A stretch of DNA of 7,820 bases from Chloroflexota bacterium (GCA_018657655.1 JABHWQ010000308.1:1-7820), one strand, 5' to 3'. Counted from the first letter of the stretch, positions 1 through 6,391 are shown. Program-made: numbers and translations. Notes: generated by a model not told the origin, from the letters alone.

Positions 1-100
1 GGGGAAAAAAGAGGGAGCAGTGAAAGCGTTGCAACACAGTGCGCTGGCAGCATTGAGACGAGCGCTTTCAGAGGAATGGGACTATGTCGAAGAAGTTTGA
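1..100 (+). CDS. ECF-type RNA polymerase sigma factor, C-terminal end (partial)
   Basis: An open frame enters from the left edge (first whole codon at 2) and stops with TGA at 98-100. The 32 visible residues include EGAVKALQHSALAALRRAL, which closely resembles the end of the region 4 helix-turn-helix of ECF (group 4) sigma factors, where the 'GAVK-LQHRAL--LRR' pattern belongs to the helix that reads the -35 element. The gene would direct RNA polymerase to a specific set of promoters. Its last 17 bases overlap the start of the next gene in another frame, a sign of translational coupling and of a sigma factor/regulator pair. Only the tail is present, so the subgroup cannot be assigned. The short length limits certainty, but the motif is characteristic. 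Confidence 0.72.
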   Translation, partial: GKKEGAVKALQHSALAALRRALSEEWDYVEEV

Positions 101-1622
101 CGACATACTGAATGAATGTCTCGATCGCGCGGCAAAGGGGGAGGATGTTGAGCAGTGTCTGCGAGATTATCCTGAACTAGCCTCGCAATTAAGACCTTTG
201 CTTGAAACGGCTTCAAAAGTTCAAGCCAGCAGTGATGCGGTACAACCCCGGCCTCAATTCAGAACGGCAGCCAAGCATCAGTTACTGGCACAAGTGCGTG
301 CCAAAGAGCAAAAACAGCCTAAACCGGGATGGTTTACCTTCTTAGAGTGGCAGCGTCGATGGGCTTTTGCGGCGGTGGCCGTGATCCTTGTGGTGATATT
401 GGGGGGAGGAACGACGGTGGCAGCGTCTACCAATGCCATGCCCGATGATTTTCTTTATCCGGTCAAATTGGCAGTTGAGGATGTACGTTTAACTTTTGCC
501 GGATCTGATGTTGATAAATCGGAGCTTAGAGCGGAGTTCGCTAACCGGCGGGTTGAAGAGATATCCCAGATGGCAGACGACGGGAAATGGGAGGAGGTTG
601 AAGCTTCTGCTGAGCGGCTTTCTGATCTATTAGAGAAAATTGCTGATGTGGCCACCGAAAAACGGGCGCAGGGTGGTATCGATGAAGAAGATGTTGCCAA
701 ACTGAGGAGAACGCTAGCGCATTATGCTACGGACCATCCGTTGATTTTTGCCAAAGCGATAGAGCAAACTCCGGATGAAGCCAAAGAGAGTATCAGGAAT
801 GCCCTTAACATTTCAGAGAGCTACTATGCAACGGCTATTCAGAACGTCAACATAGCGGTAAGTTCGGGCGAGATTCAGTCCGTATCTCCTGTACACAGAA
901 CGAAAATTATCAGCGGTATCATCCGAATGATCAATGACAGCAAGTGGGTCATTGGTGAAGAAGTTGTGGATGTGAATGACAATACCATAATTACCGGCTC
1001 TCCTAAAATTGGTGCTGGTGCCAGGATTGAAACACAGGTGCAAATAGACGGTTCTTTGATGGCTCGGAAAATCGAGGTGAAAACGGTGAGCTTTGGAATA
1101 TCCAATGTTGATACTGCGGTTTCTCCGAGACCGACTGCCGTAGAGACTAGCAAAACCTCAGTGCCAAGAACTGTTGAAACGCCAACGGTGGTACCAGTTG
1201 AGATACCTTTTCCGGATGAAATAGTAGAGACACCAAGCCCAACACGGTCGAGAAAACAATTCGTCGATGTATTTGCAGTAGATGACATTGAAGCACCCCA
1301 AACTCCCGAGGAGGTATCCGATATTTCGGCTATCCGGAATTTTAGCGGTACTATCCGGAGAATAACTGATTCCGAATGGACGGTGGGTGCTCGCACAGTG
1401 ATAGTCGATGTTAATACTGTGGTAAGAGGCGATCCTACAGCCGGGGCAGCAGCCAGGATTTGGGTCACAGTGCAACCGGATGGCTCGCTAGTAGCCAGAT
1501 TGATTTGGGTAAAAAATAGCAGCGTTCAAGTACCCAATACGATCGTTATCGAAACTCCCCAGCTCACGGTGGAGAAACCGTCGGTTGAAACAAACACCGG
1601 AATCGATTCCAGTCGGCCGTAA
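84..1622 (+). CDS. DUF5667/DUF5666-type single-pass membrane protein, candidate anti-sigma partner
   Basis: This 512-aa protein begins at ATG 84 behind GAGG (71-74), inside the end of the sigma factor gene. Residues 1-75 form a soluble helical segment (FDDILNECLDRAAKGEDVEQ, then a 'DYPELASQLRPLL' stretch) of the type found at the N terminus of sigma-linked Chloroflexota and actinobacterial proteins. Residues 93-115 are one clear hydrophobic transmembrane span. Residues about 117-225 match the DUF5667 pattern (PDDFLYPVKLAVEDVRLTFA, then charged helices). Two copies of a beta-rich DUF5666-like module follow at 276-332 and 420-476, joined by a Pro/Thr/Val-rich linker (about 340-415). The topology suggests a cytoplasmic N terminus and an outer sensing or scaffold part. 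A role as anti-sigma factor is inferred from the overlap with the sigma gene and the architecture; no zinc-binding HxxxCxxC motif is visible. It could instead be an envelope protein merely co-expressed with the sigma factor. Confidence 0.8.
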   Translation: MSKKFDDILNECLDRAAKGEDVEQCLRDYPELASQLRPLLETASKVQASSDAVQPRPQFRTAAKHQLLAQVRAKEQKQPKPGWFTFLEWQRRWAFAAVAVILVVILGGGTTVAASTNAMPDDFLYPVKLAVEDVRLTFAGSDVDKSELRAEFANRRVEEISQMADDGKWEEVEASAERLSDLLEKIADVATEKRAQGGIDEEDVAKLRRTLAHYATDHPLIFAKAIEQTPDEAKESIRNALNISESYYATAIQNVNIAVSSGEIQSVSPVHRTKIISGIIRMINDSKWVIGEEVVDVNDNTIITGSPKIGAGARIETQVQIDGSLMARKIEVKTVSFGISNVDTAVSPRPTAVETSKTSVPRTVETPTVVPVEIPFPDEIVETPSPTRSRKQFVDVFAVDDIEAPQTPEEVSDISAIRNFSGTIRRITDSEWTVGARTVIVDVNTVVRGDPTAGAAARIWVTVQPDGSLVARLIWVKNSSVQVPNTIVIETPQLTVEKPSVETNTGIDSSRP

Positions 1623-1735
1623 TAGGGCTAGATCACAAAACCATGAAAAGATCGCAGTTGCGGTGATTGCTTTACTGGCTCTCGTAGATGCTAGTGCTAC
1701 TCCGGCAATTGAATGAGGACATAATCACCTTGCAT

Positions 1736-1804
1736 GTCATTCCCGCGAAAGCGGACATCCAGATGGGTGGGGAAAGTAGATTCCGGCTCGGAGGCCGGAA
1801 TGAC
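1736..1804. repeat. Dispersed palindromic repeat of the ATTCCCGCGAAAGCGG type (dRS3-like)
   Basis: The element is bounded by an 8-bp terminal inverted repeat, GTCATTCC (1736-1743) and GGAATGAC (1797-1804). The left part, ATTCCCGCGAAAGCGGACAT, is a degenerate copy of the ATTCCC-N8-GGGAAT palindrome known from Neisseria dRS3 elements and seen in many environmental genomes. The right part is a perfect 8-bp stem, ATTCCGGC (1780-1787) and GCCGGAAT (1794-1801), around a 6-base loop. Only one copy lies in this window, so that it is dispersed rests on family knowledge. It is non-coding; the frame through it gives the 'VIPAKADIQ' peptide commonly mis-annotated from such repeats. Confidence 0.7.
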
Positions 1805-1922
1805 GTACCGCATTTATTTGCCGAAGTAATAAGATTGTGCCCAACCGGTACACTTCCGCTTAATCCCCTTTCAATTGATCTTAGTTAACAGGCCCTTCCT
1901 TTCGGCAAATGCCTCGTGTTTC

Positions 1923-1931
1923 TGATATAAT
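1923..1931 (+). promoter_or_regulatory. Extended -10 promoter element for the CoA-disulfide reductase gene
   Basis: TGATATAAT combines a perfect TATAAT hexamer (1926-1931) with the TGn extension used when the -35 box is poor. No good -35 hexamer is found 16-19 bases upstream (the sequence there is around TTCGGCAAA). Transcription would begin near 1938, giving a leader of about 40 bases before the start codon. Confidence 0.6.
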
Positions 1932-1966
1932 GACGTCGGAATTTCAAGGCATATTTCACCATATTT

Positions 1967-1976
1967 GAGGAGGGAG
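1967..1976 (+). promoter_or_regulatory. Ribosome binding site that fixes a TTG start
   Basis: GAGGAGGGAG contains a near-perfect Shine-Dalgarno core (AGGAGG, 1968-1973) six bases before TTG 1980. The longer in-frame TTG at 1965 would place this site inside the coding region (codons RRE) and leave that start without one, so 1980 is the better start. Confidence 0.8.
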
Positions 1977-1979
1977 AAA

Positions 1980-3647
1980 TTGACTGAAAATCAAAAAATA
2001 GTTGTCATCGGCGCAAATGCTGCCGGTTTAAGGGCAGGAGCCAGGGCCAAGAGATTGTTGCCCAATGCCAGCATTACGGTGATTGATCATGGCAGATATA
2101 TCTCTTATGGTGCATGCGGCATGCCTTACGTGGTATCCGGAGATATTGAGTATGCCGACGAACTCAGGCGGACCGCTTATGGCGTTATTCGTGATGCGGA
2201 TTTCTTCAGATCGGCCAAGGGACTGGAAGTCATCATCCAGACCGATGTTGAAAAGATCGACCGTGAAGCCAAGAAGATCATCTGTAAATCGCTGATAACC
2301 GGTGAGACCTCAGAGTACTCTTACGATAAACTGGTAATAGCTACCGGTTCTAACCCCATCATTATCCCCGGTGTTCCAACAGGTAGCAAACGTATTTCCA
2401 CTTTTAAAACCTTTGAAGATGCTTTGGCTATACAGGAAGCTTTCCAGAAAGGTCAAATCGAAAAGATAGGTCTGATTGGAGCAGGTCCTATTGGTTGTGA
2501 ACTGGCTGAAGCTGCTGGTGCCATGTGGGGAGCGGAGGCAATTCTAATCGATGCGGCCCCCAATATTTTGCCTGCCATGCTTGATGTGGAAATGGCACGT
2601 CCTATTGAGAACTATTTGAGAAGTGAAGACGTCAAAATATATACCGATTGTCCGCTGGAAGGGATCACCGAAACAGAAGACGGCCTGGTTATTAAAACGC
2701 CCAAAGGTGAATTCGAAGTAAATCATGCAGTAATCGCTGTGGGCGTCAGGCCGAATACAAAACTTGCCGCCGATTGTGGGCTGGAGCTTGGCAAAGGTGG
2801 CGGAATCGTGGTCGATGAAAAGATGACCACCAGCGATCCTGATATCTTTGCCGCCGGCGATTGCGCTGAGTTGAAACACCTCATTACAGGCAAACCGATT
2901 CAACTCCCTCTCGGTTCGCTGGCCAATAGACAAGGACGGGTGATAGGTTCCAATCTGGGTGGTGGTGATGAGCGATTCGGGCCGGTCGTGGGAAGCGCGG
3001 CGGTTAAGATATTCGATATGAACGTTGCCTCCACTGGCCTTACGGAAAAAGCGGCCAAAGATGCTGGTTTTGATGTAGGTGTTGCATGGGGCACTGCCAC
3101 TGACATTGCTGACTATTATCCGGACAAACAGAACCTTTTCCTGAAACTGGTTTATGATAAGGGCACAACCAAACTTCTGGGTCTCCAGGGATATAGCCAG
3201 GGTGAAGTAGTCAAACGAATAGACGTCTTTGCGGCACTGCTCAAGCACGATGGGAAGCTGGAAGACCTGTTGGATGCCGAGTTTGCTTATGCTCCACCCT
3301 ATGCCCCGGCAGTCGACCCATTGTATTCCATTGGGTGTACCGCCAGAAACGATTTACTGGAGGGGCTCAAAGCTTTGCCGCCGGATGCTTCTATCGATGA
3401 CAAGCTGGTTGTGGATGTGCGCCGTACTCAAGAAGCGGCCGATAGGCCCTTGCCGGAAGAGAGTTGCCAGAATATTCCGTTTGAGACTTTCCGGGATTGC
3501 TGTGCAGACGTATCGAAGGATAAAGAAGTTGTAGTTGTTTGCTCCAAAGGGGTTCGGTCATCAGAGGCCGCAAGGATTCTTAAACAGGCCGGCTGTGCTG
3601 ATGTTAGCTATGTGGGCGGTGGTTCCCTGATGAAACTAGGTCAATAG
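1980..3647 (+). CDS. CoA-disulfide/persulfide reductase with C-terminal rhodanese domain (CoADR-Rhd)
   Basis: This 555-aa flavoprotein starts at TTG 1980. It has an N-terminal FAD fold (VVIGANAAGLRAG, 8-20), the redox-active cysteine in SYGACGMP (Cys46) typical of CoA disulfide reductases and NADH oxidases/peroxidases, an NAD(P)-binding motif GAGPIG (167-172), the second FAD motif IFAAGDC (289-295) and a dimerisation domain holding FAYAPPYAPAVDP (435-447), which carries the active-site tyrosine of the family. A rhodanese domain occupies about 470-555, with its catalytic loop CSKGVRSS beginning at Cys521. Characterised CoADR-Rhd proteins use NAD(P)H to reduce CoA disulfide, CoA persulfide or polysulfide, with the rhodanese cysteine delivering sulfane sulfur; the enzyme is cytoplasmic. 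The length fits this family. The rhodanese lacks the usual 'GHIPGA' stretch after DVR (479-481), having DRPLPEESCQNIPF instead. Its own extended -10 promoter and a downstream terminator make it monocistronic. Exact substrate preference is not visible. Confidence 0.92.
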   Translation: MTENQKIVVIGANAAGLRAGARAKRLLPNASITVIDHGRYISYGACGMPYVVSGDIEYADELRRTAYGVIRDADFFRSAKGLEVIIQTDVEKIDREAKKIICKSLITGETSEYSYDKLVIATGSNPIIIPGVPTGSKRISTFKTFEDALAIQEAFQKGQIEKIGLIGAGPIGCELAEAAGAMWGAEAILIDAAPNILPAMLDVEMARPIENYLRSEDVKIYTDCPLEGITETEDGLVIKTPKGEFEVNHAVIAVGVRPNTKLAADCGLELGKGGGIVVDEKMTTSDPDIFAAGDCAELKHLITGKPIQLPLGSLANRQGRVIGSNLGGGDERFGPVVGSAAVKIFDMNVASTGLTEKAAKDAGFDVGVAWGTATDIADYYPDKQNLFLKLVYDKGTTKLLGLQGYSQGEVVKRIDVFAALLKHDGKLEDLLDAEFAYAPPYAPAVDPLYSIGCTARNDLLEGLKALPPDASIDDKLVVDVRRTQEAADRPLPEESCQNIPFETFRDCCADVSKDKEVVVVCSKGVRSSEAARILKQAGCADVSYVGGGSLMKLGQ

Positions 3648-3663
3648 ACCATCGTTTGTACTG

Positions 3664-3705
3664 AAAAAGTCGTGTGGGTGCCAACTGTGCCCGCACGACT
3701 TTTTT
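3664..3705. terminator. Bidirectional intrinsic terminator between convergent genes
   Basis: A 15-bp stem pairs AAAAAGTCGTGTGGG (3664-3678) with CCCGCACGACTTTTT (3690-3704), with one G-U pair and an 11-base loop. The T-run serves the plus-strand reductase gene (stop at 3645-3647) and the A-run on the left serves the minus-strand hydrolase gene (stop at 3712-3714). Confidence 0.9.
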
Positions 3706-3711
3706 ATATTT

Positions 3712-4344
3712 TCACCGAAAGAACGGATTGTTTTGCTTCTCAAAACCTATGGTCGTTTTGGGTCCGTGCCCCGGTAGTACCACGGTTTTATCCGGTAGTG
3801 TGAAGAGCTTGTCGCGTATGCTGGAAATGAGCAGTTGATGACTGCATCCCGGCCCGTCGGTTCGTCCGATACCCTGATTGAACAGCGTGTCGCCACAAAA
3901 TGCAACGCCATATCCCACAATGCATATGCCTCCGGGGCTGTGCCCGGGAGTATGCCGAATTTCAAAGCTAAGATCCCCAATATCGATAGTATCGTTGTCC
4001 TGGAGCAGTCTGTCCGGTGGGGGAGGTGCTTTGATCATAGGATCGAACCTTGTCATTTGACTGTAATCAGAGCGCTCGAGATTGTTAGCTTCAGCTTCAT
4101 GTACGGCAAAGGTTGCTCCGGTGGATTCCTTGATGTATTTTGTGGCTCCAAGGTGATCCGGATGGGTGTGCGTGGCCACAATCGAGTGAATTCTCAATCC
4201 CAGTTCGTTGATATTACTCATGATTTTCATGGCATCACCGGCGGGATCGATAACCATTCCATCACGTGTTTCGTCTGATCCGACAAGGTAACAATTGGTC
4301 CCGAAAGGCGCCACCTCAATGCATCGATAAATCATCTTTACCAT
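3712..4344 (-). CDS. Metallo-beta-lactamase-fold hydrolase, glyoxalase II-like
   Basis: A 210-aa cytoplasmic protein with a full set of metal ligands of the MBL fold: THTHPDH (His59, His61, Asp63, His64), His135 in HTPGHSPGG, Asp152 in CGDTLF, and His193 in LPGHGP. The IGRTDGPG stretch and the ending 'GHGPKTTIGFEKQNNPF' place it with the short GloB/YcbL-like hydrolases, which cleave thioesters such as S-lactoylglutathione using two metal ions; whether the natural substrate is a glutathione, CoA or other thioester is unknown. The start at 4344 is preferred over Met4 because AGGAG (4353-4357 on the complement) lies eight bases upstream. It is transcribed divergently from the MarR gene and its promoter adjoins the proposed MarR operators, so it may belong to that regulon. 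The PGHG form of the last histidine motif argues against a persulfide dioxygenase. Confidence 0.9.
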   Translation of the reverse strand: MVKMIYRCIEVAPFGTNCYLVGSDETRDGMVIDPAGDAMKIMSNINELGLRIHSIVATHTHPDHLGATKYIKESTGATFAVHEAEANNLERSDYSQMTRFDPMIKAPPPPDRLLQDNDTIDIGDLSFEIRHTPGHSPGGICIVGYGVAFCGDTLFNQGIGRTDGPGCSHQLLISSIRDKLFTLPDKTVVLPGHGPKTTIGFEKQNNPFFR

Positions 4345-4373
4345 TTAAAAAACTCCTGCCTAATCCTGTTTTG

Positions 4374-4382
4374 ATTATAACA
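4374..4382 (-). promoter_or_regulatory. Extended -10 promoter element for the MBL-fold hydrolase
   Basis: Read on the minus strand this is TGTTATAAT: a perfect TATAAT (complement of 4374-4379) with a TGn extension. The -35 position (about 4397-4402, CATTTT) is poor. The -35 region touches the upstream operator-like site O1 (4400-4419), so MarR binding there could also affect the hydrolase gene. Confidence 0.5.
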
Positions 4383-4399
4383 GAGGATTCTGGGCGAAA

Positions 4400-4419
4400 A
4401 TGGTTGACCTGGAAACTAT
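4400..4419. promoter_or_regulatory. Operator-like site O1, weaker copy of the MarR palindrome
   Basis: ATGGTTGACCTGGAAACTAT matches the palindrome O2 at 14 of 20 positions, including an identical right half GGAAACTA (4411-4418). It is less symmetric (6 of 10 base pairs). Its centre lies 31 bp from that of O2, about three helical turns, so two dimers would sit on the same face. It covers the -35 box of the marR promoter and touches the hydrolase promoter. Confidence 0.5.
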
Positions 4420-4432
4420 AACGTGGTATATT
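4404..4432 (+). promoter_or_regulatory. Sigma-70-type promoter of the MarR gene
   Basis: TTGACC (4404-4409) and TATATT (4427-4432) are separated by exactly 17 bases, each one mismatch from consensus. Transcription should start near 4439, giving a leader of about 40 bases. Both hexamers are overlapped by operator-like palindromes, the arrangement expected of an autorepressed regulator gene. Confidence 0.75.
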
Positions 4433-4450
4433 AGTTGCCAAGGAAACTAA
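4431..4450. promoter_or_regulatory. Operator-like palindrome O2, probable MarR binding site
   Basis: TTAGTTGCCAAGGAAACTAA is symmetric at 8 of 10 base pairs, with perfect 6-base arms TTAGTT and AACTAA and an inner CC/GG pair. MarR-family dimers bind palindromes of about 16-20 bp, usually overlapping their own promoter. This one overlaps the last two bases of the -10 box and spans the predicted transcription start. Confidence 0.65.
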
Positions 4451-4480
4451 ATAGCTGCTGAATAAACTGGAGAGTACTGG

Positions 4481-4921
4481 ATGAAACGTAATGAGAGCCG
4501 GCCCGAGGAAGCCCTGTATATCATGCGGAATTTGCTGAAAATTGGTAGCGGGCTGCATCGAAATGGCGATAGAATTGCCGGTGAATATGGATTAAACCAG
4601 CAGCAGTTCGTGGTGCTCACTGAAATTATCGATAGAGGCCCGATCAATCAGAAACAACTCATTGGTGGGCTGGTAATCGAAAAATCCAATCTCTCAAAAA
4701 TTGTCAAGAAACTAAAGAGTCTCGGATTCATCAGAATTACGCCATCGCCTGAAGATGGTAGAGCCACATTGCTTAGTGTTACCAAGAAAGGTGAATCTGT
4801 TTGGCAAGAATGTATGGGGAAGCTAAACACCTGGAGCGTTAGCTGGATAGAACCGCTGACCAGCGATGAGATCGACCAGATAAAGAAGATTTTGGTAAAA
4901 TTGAAAGGACTACCAATATAG
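4481..4921 (+). CDS. MarR-family transcriptional regulator
   Basis: A 146-aa protein with the MarR layout: N-terminal dimerisation helix (about 8-36), a winged helix-turn-helix from about 55 to 101 (INQKQLIGGLVIEKSNLSKI, then VKKLKSLGFI as recognition helix end, and a wing with EDGRATLLSVTKKG), and a C-terminal dimerisation helix (about 126-143). The EDGR---LSVT signature is the family's wing motif. Such proteins are homodimeric repressors released by small aromatic or lipophilic ligands or by thiol oxidation. The only cysteine (Cys111) lies outside the N-terminal region where OhrR-type sensors carry theirs, so ligand sensing is likelier. ATG 4481 follows GGAG (4469-4472) with eight bases between. 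The next gene begins 76 bp downstream on the same strand without an intervening terminator, so the two are probably co-transcribed and under this repressor. Confidence 0.93.
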   Translation: MKRNESRPEEALYIMRNLLKIGSGLHRNGDRIAGEYGLNQQQFVVLTEIIDRGPINQKQLIGGLVIEKSNLSKIVKKLKSLGFIRITPSPEDGRATLLSVTKKGESVWQECMGKLNTWSVSWIEPLTSDEIDQIKKILVKLKGLPI

Positions 4922-4997
4922 CGATTTTTAAATCAGGAGTGGTCGAGTAACCGGTACACAACGTAATCAAAAAACAAATTCAGCAAGGAGGAATACA

Positions 4998-6380
4998 ATG
5001 GCAGAAAAATACGATCTGGTTGTAATTGGCTCGGGCATGGGGGGATTGTCCTCAGCCGCGCTAGCGGTAAAGAAGGGCTACAAAACTCTGGTACTGGAAA
5101 ACCTGGGACAGGTGGGGGGAAGATATTCCACTTTCGAAGTTGACGGATGCAAATGTCTCACTGGAGCCTGCGTGATCCACTATTCCGGATGGGTTCCCAA
5201 GGTCTTCAAAGAAGTAGGCCTGAAAATGGAACTTCGCGATGCGCAGGAAGTATTCTACAACGTGCAGGGCGAAGAGTTCCCTGTGCCGCTGGAGAACCGG
5301 GTGACCGCGCTGTTCGATATCTGCAATCGAGTGGGGGCAGCCTCTGGAAAGGCCACAAAAATCGGAGCCGGACTAGTCAAGGAAGTAGGCTCCAAAAAGC
5401 TTTCAGGTATGTTCGGCAGAGCGGTCATGGACCCCAAACAACTGGGCGGTCTCACCTTAAAGGAATGGCTGATGCAATATACCGATGACCCGGTAGCTCA
5501 CGGCCTTTTCGATTCGCTGGCCATTGGCTGGGTAGTGGCCCACTCTTATGAAATTCCGGCTTCCGAGTACTTCAATTTCATGGCCACCATGAAGGGCATG
5601 AATGATATCGGCCTCTCACCGCAGGGCAACAAATACAATATGGAAATGCTGGCAGGATTCGTTAAAAATGGTAACAGTGACATCTGGCTGGGCAGTCCTG
5701 CCACTAAGATCAACATCAAAAACAAACAGGCAGCCAGCGTGGTTTGCAAGAAAGAGGGCGGCGAAGAAGTAGAAATCGAGTGTAAAGCAATTATCAGTAA
5801 CTGTGGCCCGACACTCACCGCCCAACTGGCCGATCAGGTAGATTATTCGGATGATTACCTCAGTGACATGCGCGTCAAGCTCCGGCCCATTCCAACCATC
5901 ATGATGCACGTGGCCAGCAACGAGAAACTGGCCATGGCCGGTGGTGAGCATGGTATGGAGCTTGTATCCGGAACACGCCGAATCATGTGTGCCGTACCAC
6001 TGACCAATACCTGCCCGGAACTGGCCCCGAAAGATACGTTCCTCTATCATTTTGTTGGAATGCCCAAATCTACTTTGACTCCAATGGATCCCGAGGAAGA
6101 GATCAGGCAGTGTATGGCTGACCTTCGCGATCTCTATCCCAGATTTGATAATGTTGCTAAAGTCATCAGTATTGAAGCTCGCAACTGCGATGATAACCTG
6201 AACTATGGCCGCAGCTGGCAGGCGGCTCCCTACCAGATGCCGCGCGAAACGCCCATCAAAAACCTCTGGTGCGTGGGTGATGGTAACCAGTCCAGGGGTT
6301 ATGTGGGAACCTCCGGTTGTGCTGAGGGTGCCTTCAAGGCAGTGGATGCCCTCAAGAAAATAGTCAAACCCAGCAACTAA
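4998..6380 (+). CDS. Phytoene desaturase/retinol saturase-superfamily FAD oxidoreductase (first paralogue)
   Basis: This 460-aa protein starts at ATG 4998 behind AAGGAGG (4985-4991). The N terminus holds the FAD-binding dinucleotide fold: GSGMGG (11-16), the ribose-binding Glu34, and GGR (40-42). The C-terminal FAD motif NLWCVGDGNQSRGYVGTSGC covers 422-441. This pattern belongs to the amine oxidase/phytoene desaturase superfamily (COG1233), whose members oxidise, isomerise or reduce double bonds in hydrophobic substrates such as carotenoids, retinol and prenyl lipids. Several cysteines lie near the FAD (Cys51, Cys53, Cys58), with no recognisable cluster motif. No membrane span or signal peptide is evident. 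It lies downstream of the MarR gene and is related to the flavoprotein beginning at 6741 (26 of 41 identical residues in the N-terminal FAD region). The family assignment is firm. The substrate is unknown; no other carotenoid biosynthesis gene is in view. Confidence 0.88.
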   Translation: MAEKYDLVVIGSGMGGLSSAALAVKKGYKTLVLENLGQVGGRYSTFEVDGCKCLTGACVIHYSGWVPKVFKEVGLKMELRDAQEVFYNVQGEEFPVPLENRVTALFDICNRVGAASGKATKIGAGLVKEVGSKKLSGMFGRAVMDPKQLGGLTLKEWLMQYTDDPVAHGLFDSLAIGWVVAHSYEIPASEYFNFMATMKGMNDIGLSPQGNKYNMEMLAGFVKNGNSDIWLGSPATKINIKNKQAASVVCKKEGGEEVEIECKAIISNCGPTLTAQLADQVDYSDDYLSDMRVKLRPIPTIMMHVASNEKLAMAGGEHGMELVSGTRRIMCAVPLTNTCPELAPKDTFLYHFVGMPKSTLTPMDPEEEIRQCMADLRDLYPRFDNVAKVISIEARNCDDNLNYGRSWQAAPYQMPRETPIKNLWCVGDGNQSRGYVGTSGCAEGAFKAVDALKKIVKPSN

Positions 6381-6391
6381 GAGGCGTTTAA

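Larger units (their letters stand above)
1623..1979. other. Gene-free interval with repeat and leader
   Basis: No credible protein gene was found in these 357 bases. Positions 1643-1716 read like the decayed start of a secreted protein (see findings). Positions 1736-1804 are a dispersed inverted repeat. Positions 1807-1900 show nothing recognisable apart from an AACCGGTACAC string (1843-1853) that recurs at 4949-4959. Positions 1923-1976 hold the extended -10 promoter element and ribosome binding site of the following reductase gene. No obvious terminator follows the stop at 1620-1622. Confidence 0.7.

Noticed and set aside
875..1475. Long minus-strand frames within the DUF5667-type gene
   Set aside because: They are antisense shadows with low-complexity Ser/Thr-rich translations, no ribosome binding site and no family resemblance; the plus-strand frame has clear domains.
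1881..1886. TTAGTT upstream of the CoA-disulfide reductase as another MarR half-site
   Set aside because: Only six bases match the operator arm and the rest (AACAGGCCC) differs, so chance explains it.
1688..1888. Plus-strand 66-codon frame with peptide containing VIPAKADIQ
   Set aside because: It runs through the dispersed inverted repeat; this peptide is a familiar false gene product of that repeat family, and there is no ribosome binding site.
1965..1979. Upstream TTG start for the CoA-disulfide reductase
   Set aside because: The Shine-Dalgarno sequence would fall inside these codons; TTG 1980 is correctly spaced from it and gives the usual N terminus directly before the FAD motif.
2544..3248. 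234-codon minus-strand frame within the CoA-disulfide reductase gene
   Set aside because: It is antisense to conserved NAD(P)- and FAD-binding motifs and its translation resembles no known family.
3712..4344. Persulfide dioxygenase (ETHE1-like) identity for the MBL-fold hydrolase, tempting because of the nearby rhodanese fusion
   Set aside because: The final histidine motif is PGHGP with a GFEKQNNPF ending, as in glyoxalase II/YcbL-like hydrolases, and an oxygen-dependent enzyme fits poorly with the apparent anaerobic setting.
4923..4934. GATTT/AAATC inverted repeat after the MarR gene as a terminator
   Set aside because: The 5-bp A/T-rich stem with a two-base loop and no T-run is too weak.
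4998..6380. Naming the flavoproteins as carotenoid crtI genes
   Set aside because: Only the superfamily is supported; no phytoene synthase or other carotenoid gene is present and the ferredoxin linkage is not typical of CrtI.
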